The notes beneath the pieces are model-generated. The model made no database searches and was not told where the DNA came from. It saw only the letters and a program-made list of their open reading frames with translations. 64,000 bases of DNA from an uncultured Flavobacterium sp. (GTDB taxonomy: Bacteria > Bacteroidota > Bacteroidia > Flavobacteriales > Flavobacteriaceae): assembly GCF_943913405.1 (NCBI RefSeq), contig NZ_CALTYA010000013.1:1-64000 (forward strand), in the 5' to 3' direction. This document shows positions 61,853 through 64,000 of this stretch, one piece after another (within the stretch, counting starts at the first letter, position 1; the number at the start of each line of letters is the position of its first letter). The translations under genes were made by a program, and so were the position numbers.

Positions 61853-62386
61853 CTAATTACTAAACTCTCTTTTTAAAACTTGTAATCTGTTAGCGATAGA
61901 AGCGTTGTATTGCTTATCGCCTATTCTTATGATAAATCCTCCGATAATTGATGGATCTACAATATTTTCAATCGTAATCTTTTTGTTTGAAAATTCTCTG
62001 ATTTTTTCAGAAACTTTTGCTTCCAAGTCTGCCTCTAATGGAATAGCTGTAGTCACCGTTGCAACTTCAAAACCGTTCATTTCATTAGATTGCAAAACAT
62101 ATTGTGAAGCAACTCCTTCTAAAATCTCGAATCTTTTGTTTTCGAACAACAAGTGGAAAAGACCTTTTGTCAATCCATTTGTTGAAGCAAAAACTTCTGT
62201 CAAGGCACTTTCTTTAACTTTTACAGAAATTGTTGGATTTTGAATAAAAGTACTCAATTCCTCGTTTTCCTTAATAGTTGAAGAAATCAAAACCATATCA
62301 TTATAGACTTCATTGGCAACACCTTGTGAGATGGCCAAGTCTAAAATTGCTTTTGCATAACGAATTGCTGCTCTGGTTCCTGACAT
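61853..62386 (-). CDS. atpH: ATP synthase delta subunit
   Basis: A 177-residue stator subunit (OSCP-like). Helical N-terminal half (RAAIRYAKAILDLAISQG) and C-terminal DPSIIGGFIIRIGDKQYNASI are diagnostic. Lies between atpF and atpA with small gaps. Confidence 0.95.
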   Translation of the reverse strand: MSGTRAAIRYAKAILDLAISQGVANEVYNDMVLISSTIKENEELSTFIQNPTISVKVKESALTEVFASTNGLTKGLFHLLFENKRFEILEGVASQYVLQSNEMNGFEVATVTTAIPLEADLEAKVSEKIREFSNKKITIENIVDPSIIGGFIIRIGDKQYNASIANRLQVLKREFSN

Positions 62387-62390
62387 GATC

Positions 62391-62882
62391 TTAGTTTAAT
62401 TTTACGTCACCTAACATTCTCTCAACCAATTTGGCTTGAGCTTCTTTGTTAGATAATTCTTCTTTCAATAATTTTTCAGCGATTTCAAGAGACAATGATG
62501 AAACTTGAGATTTCAATTCAGCCATAGCCGAATTCTTCTCAGCTTCGATAGCCGCTTTTGCTTGCTCAATCATTCTTTCTCCTTGAACTTGCGCTTCGTG
62601 TTTTGAATCAGCAATCATTTTATCTTTCATCTCACGTGCTTCTTTTAATAAAGCATCACGTTCCATTCTAGCTTCTTGCAAGATACGCTCGTTGTCTGCA
62701 GTTAAATTTTGCATTTCTCTGCGTGCTGCTTCTGCTGATGCCAAAGCATTGTTGATAGATTCCTCACGGCTTTTTACAGCGCCCAAAATAGGTTTCCAAG
62801 CAAATTTTGCCAAAAGAATGAAGAAAACAACGAAGATAATTGTTGTCCAAAAAATTAAACTCTCTGGTGAAGTTAATTGCAT
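62391..62882 (-). CDS. atpF: ATP synthase b subunit
   Basis: A 163-residue stator subunit: N-terminal membrane helix (LIFWTTIIFVVFFILLAKFAW), then a long right-handed coiled coil rich in Ala, Glu, Lys. Links the F0 and F1 sectors. A terminator-like hairpin (62915-62950) precedes the gene. Confidence 0.95.
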   Translation of the reverse strand: MQLTSPESLIFWTTIIFVVFFILLAKFAWKPILGAVKSREESINNALASAEAARREMQNLTADNERILQEARMERDALLKEAREMKDKMIADSKHEAQVQGERMIEQAKAAIEAEKNSAMAELKSQVSSLSLEIAEKLLKEELSNKEAQAKLVERMLGDVKLN

Positions 62883-62914
62883 ACGATTATATATTTAAAT
62901 TGTTTTGTCTTTTT

Positions 62915-62950
62915 AAAAAACTTCCTGGAGCCAACCGCCACAGGAAGTTT
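62915..62950 (-). terminator. Terminator-like hairpin between atpE and atpF
   Basis: On the minus strand AAACTTCCTG (62950-62941) pairs with CAGGAAGTT (62927-62919) and is followed by TTTTTT. It lies between atpE and atpF, where part of the transcripts may stop. Confidence 0.75.
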
Positions 62951-62959
62951 AGTCTTTAA

Positions 62960-63160
62960 TTATTTTGCGATTAACGCAACAACAACTGCGAAAAGTGCAA
63001 CACCTTCAATAAGTGCAGCAGCAATAATCATAGCAGTTTGGATTCTTCCAGCAGCTTCTGGTTGACGAGCAATTGCATCCATTGCAGAACCACCAATTTT
63101 TCCAATACCTAATCCTGCACCAATTACAGCCAATCCAGCTCCGATTCCAGCTAAAATCAT
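62960..63160 (-). CDS. atpE: ATP synthase c subunit
   Basis: The 66-residue proteolipid of the membrane rotor. Two helices, glycine-rich first helix (GIGAGLAVIGAGLGIG), loop ARQPEA, and the ion-carrying Glu52 in helix 2 (AALIEGVALF). The first helix lacks the Gln and the helix-2 motif lacks the Ser/Thr of Na+ types, so it fits H+ coupling. Short form usual in Bacteroidota. Confidence 0.95.
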   Translation of the reverse strand: MILAGIGAGLAVIGAGLGIGKIGGSAMDAIARQPEAAGRIQTAMIIAAALIEGVALFAVVVALIAK

Positions 63161-63200
63161 AATGTTTAATTTATATAGTTAATAATTAATAAAACTCTAA

Positions 63201-64000
63201 TTAATGGTGGTCATGTTCAGCAACTGCCTGACCTATAAATAATGCTGAAAGCAATGTAAATACATACGCTTGCAATGCAGCAACTAGCATTTCCAATACA
63301 CTCATGAACAATACGAATGCTCCTGAAATTGGAGAAACCGCAACTGTTTCGAATATAAAGATTAAAGAAACCAAACTCAAAATGATAATGTGACCTGCCG
63401 TGATGTTTGCAAACAAACGAATCATCAAAGCGAAAGGTTTTGTCAACATTCCGATAAGCTCTACCGGAATCATGATTGGCGCTAACCAAAATGGAACTCC
63501 TGGCGTATTAAAAATGTGACCCCAGTATTCTTTGTTTCCGCTTAAAGTTGTAACAATGAAAGTAATAAATGCCATTACAAATGTAAAGTAGATATTTCCT
63601 GTCAAGTTAGAACTGAATGGAAAGAACGGAATCAATCCGATTAAGTTGTTGATCCAAATAAAGAAAAAGATAGTCAAAAGATACGGCATGTATTTCGCAT
63701 ATTTTTTCTCTCCGATATTTGGTCTGGCAATGTCATCTCTAACAAATGTTACCAATGGCTCCAAGAAACCAGCGATTCCTTTTGGCGCTTTTGGGTTTTT
63801 CTTGTACGATCTTGCAACAGCTAAAAACAAAAAGAATAAAACGATTGCAGACAAAAACATAGAAAAAACATTCTTTGTGATTGAGAAATCCAAAGGTCTT
63901 GCGTCAAAAGCAAAAGCTCCGCCGTCTTTTTCGTCAATAGTTAATGTTTCAAATTTATCTTTGTAAAAAATTACTTCTTTATAACGAACCAATTCTTGGC
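63201..64000 (-). CDS. atpB: ATP synthase a subunit, 5' end cut by window
   Basis: The a subunit of F0 lining the proton path. Hydrophobic helices include FLEPLVTFVRDDIARPNIG and IMIPVELIGMLTKPFALMIRLFANITAGH (start ELIGMLTKPFALMIRLFANI), with the essential Arg in LMIRLFAN. C-terminus is ...GQAVAEHDHH. The frame stays open to the window end with TTG (Leu), not ATG, at 63992, so the N-terminal part (a long periplasmic region in this phylum) lies outside. Confidence 0.93.
   Translation of the reverse strand, partial: QELVRYKEVIFYKDKFETLTIDEKDGGAFAFDARPLDFSITKNVFSMFLSAIVLFFLFLAVARSYKKNPKAPKGIAGFLEPLVTFVRDDIARPNIGEKKYAKYMPYLLTIFFFIWINNLIGLIPFFPFSSNLTGNIYFTFVMAFITFIVTTLSGNKEYWGHIFNTPGVPFWLAPIMIPVELIGMLTKPFALMIRLFANITAGHIIILSLVSLIFIFETVAVSPISGAFVLFMSVLEMLVAALQAYVFTLLSALFIGQAVAEHDHH

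Noticed and set aside
63201..63992. Complete atpB starting at 63992
   Set aside because: That codon is TTG inside a frame open to the window end; the family has a longer N-terminus.
1..64000. Prophage or integrated island
   Set aside because: No integrase, tRNA junction, phage structural genes or clear composition break; only small repeat cassettes were seen.

Overview
The window looks like chromosome of a Flavobacterium-type member of the Bacteroidota. The base composition is AT-rich. Promoters, where visible, follow the TTG-N17-23-TAnnTTTG pattern rather than the E. coli consensus, and ribosome binding sites are weak. The gene set is also typical: a Bat operon, BatD/DUF4292/HU-CCDC81-type proteins, TonB receptor plus lipoprotein units, an ATP synthase operon lacking the beta and epsilon genes, and RecA and TrpS of this lineage. 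This assignment is inferred from gene content and promoter style; no rRNA or tRNA gene was seen.

Layout. 1-9043 (minus): an eight-gene Bat/MoxR operon. 9212-14122 (plus): an aldo/keto reductase, a HigBA-like toxin-antitoxin pair, a short-chain dehydrogenase, a Schlafen/AlbA_2-type protein, a metallophosphatase and a small beta-barrel protein. 14442-16553: egtB-egtD for ergothioneine. 16607-19183 (minus): an ALDH7-type dehydrogenase and 3-hydroxyanthranilate dioxygenase, with about 480 bp of repeat-filled DNA between them. 19248-25266: a divergent unit of a secreted nuclease/phosphatase-fold enzyme against a TonB receptor and two surface lipoproteins. 25336-38770: a tetrapyrrole region (hemB, F, E, D, C, A on minus; a PchR-like AraC regulator, hemH, a MATE transporter, hemJ and an NtrY-like kinase on plus). 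38888-46789: crotonase, HD hydrolase, acyl-ACP desaturase, two PlsC acyltransferases, recA, and an ECF sigma factor with a partner that appears to span both membranes. 46872-47453: a GxxExxY gene between long inverted repeats. 47539-51336: trpS, a 21-bp-phased repeat array in front of a small HTH regulator, dprA and an HU/SPOR protein. 51551-59183: thioesterase and an envelope cluster (EnvC-like, DUF4292, TPR, sugar nucleotidyltransferase, dut, flippase) that contains a broken four-helix-bundle gene flanked by repeats. 59305-64000: atpG-A-H-F-E-B, with atpB running off the edge.

The most notable structures are: (1) twelve repeat cores at an exact 21-bp spacing (48565-48816) upstream of an unclassified HTH/coiled-coil regulator; (2) a sigma/anti-sigma pair whose partner combines a cytoplasmic N-terminus, one inner-membrane helix, a long Asn/Ser-rich linker and a C-terminal beta-barrel; (3) two small genes (GxxExxY, four-helix bundle) each packaged between repeats; (4) a widespread set of intergenic palindromes whose arms supply or abut the stop codons of moxR, hemF, hemD and hemH; (5) an ICE-box-like palindrome in front of the PchR-like regulator in the heme region; (6) a terminator-like hairpin between atpE and atpF.
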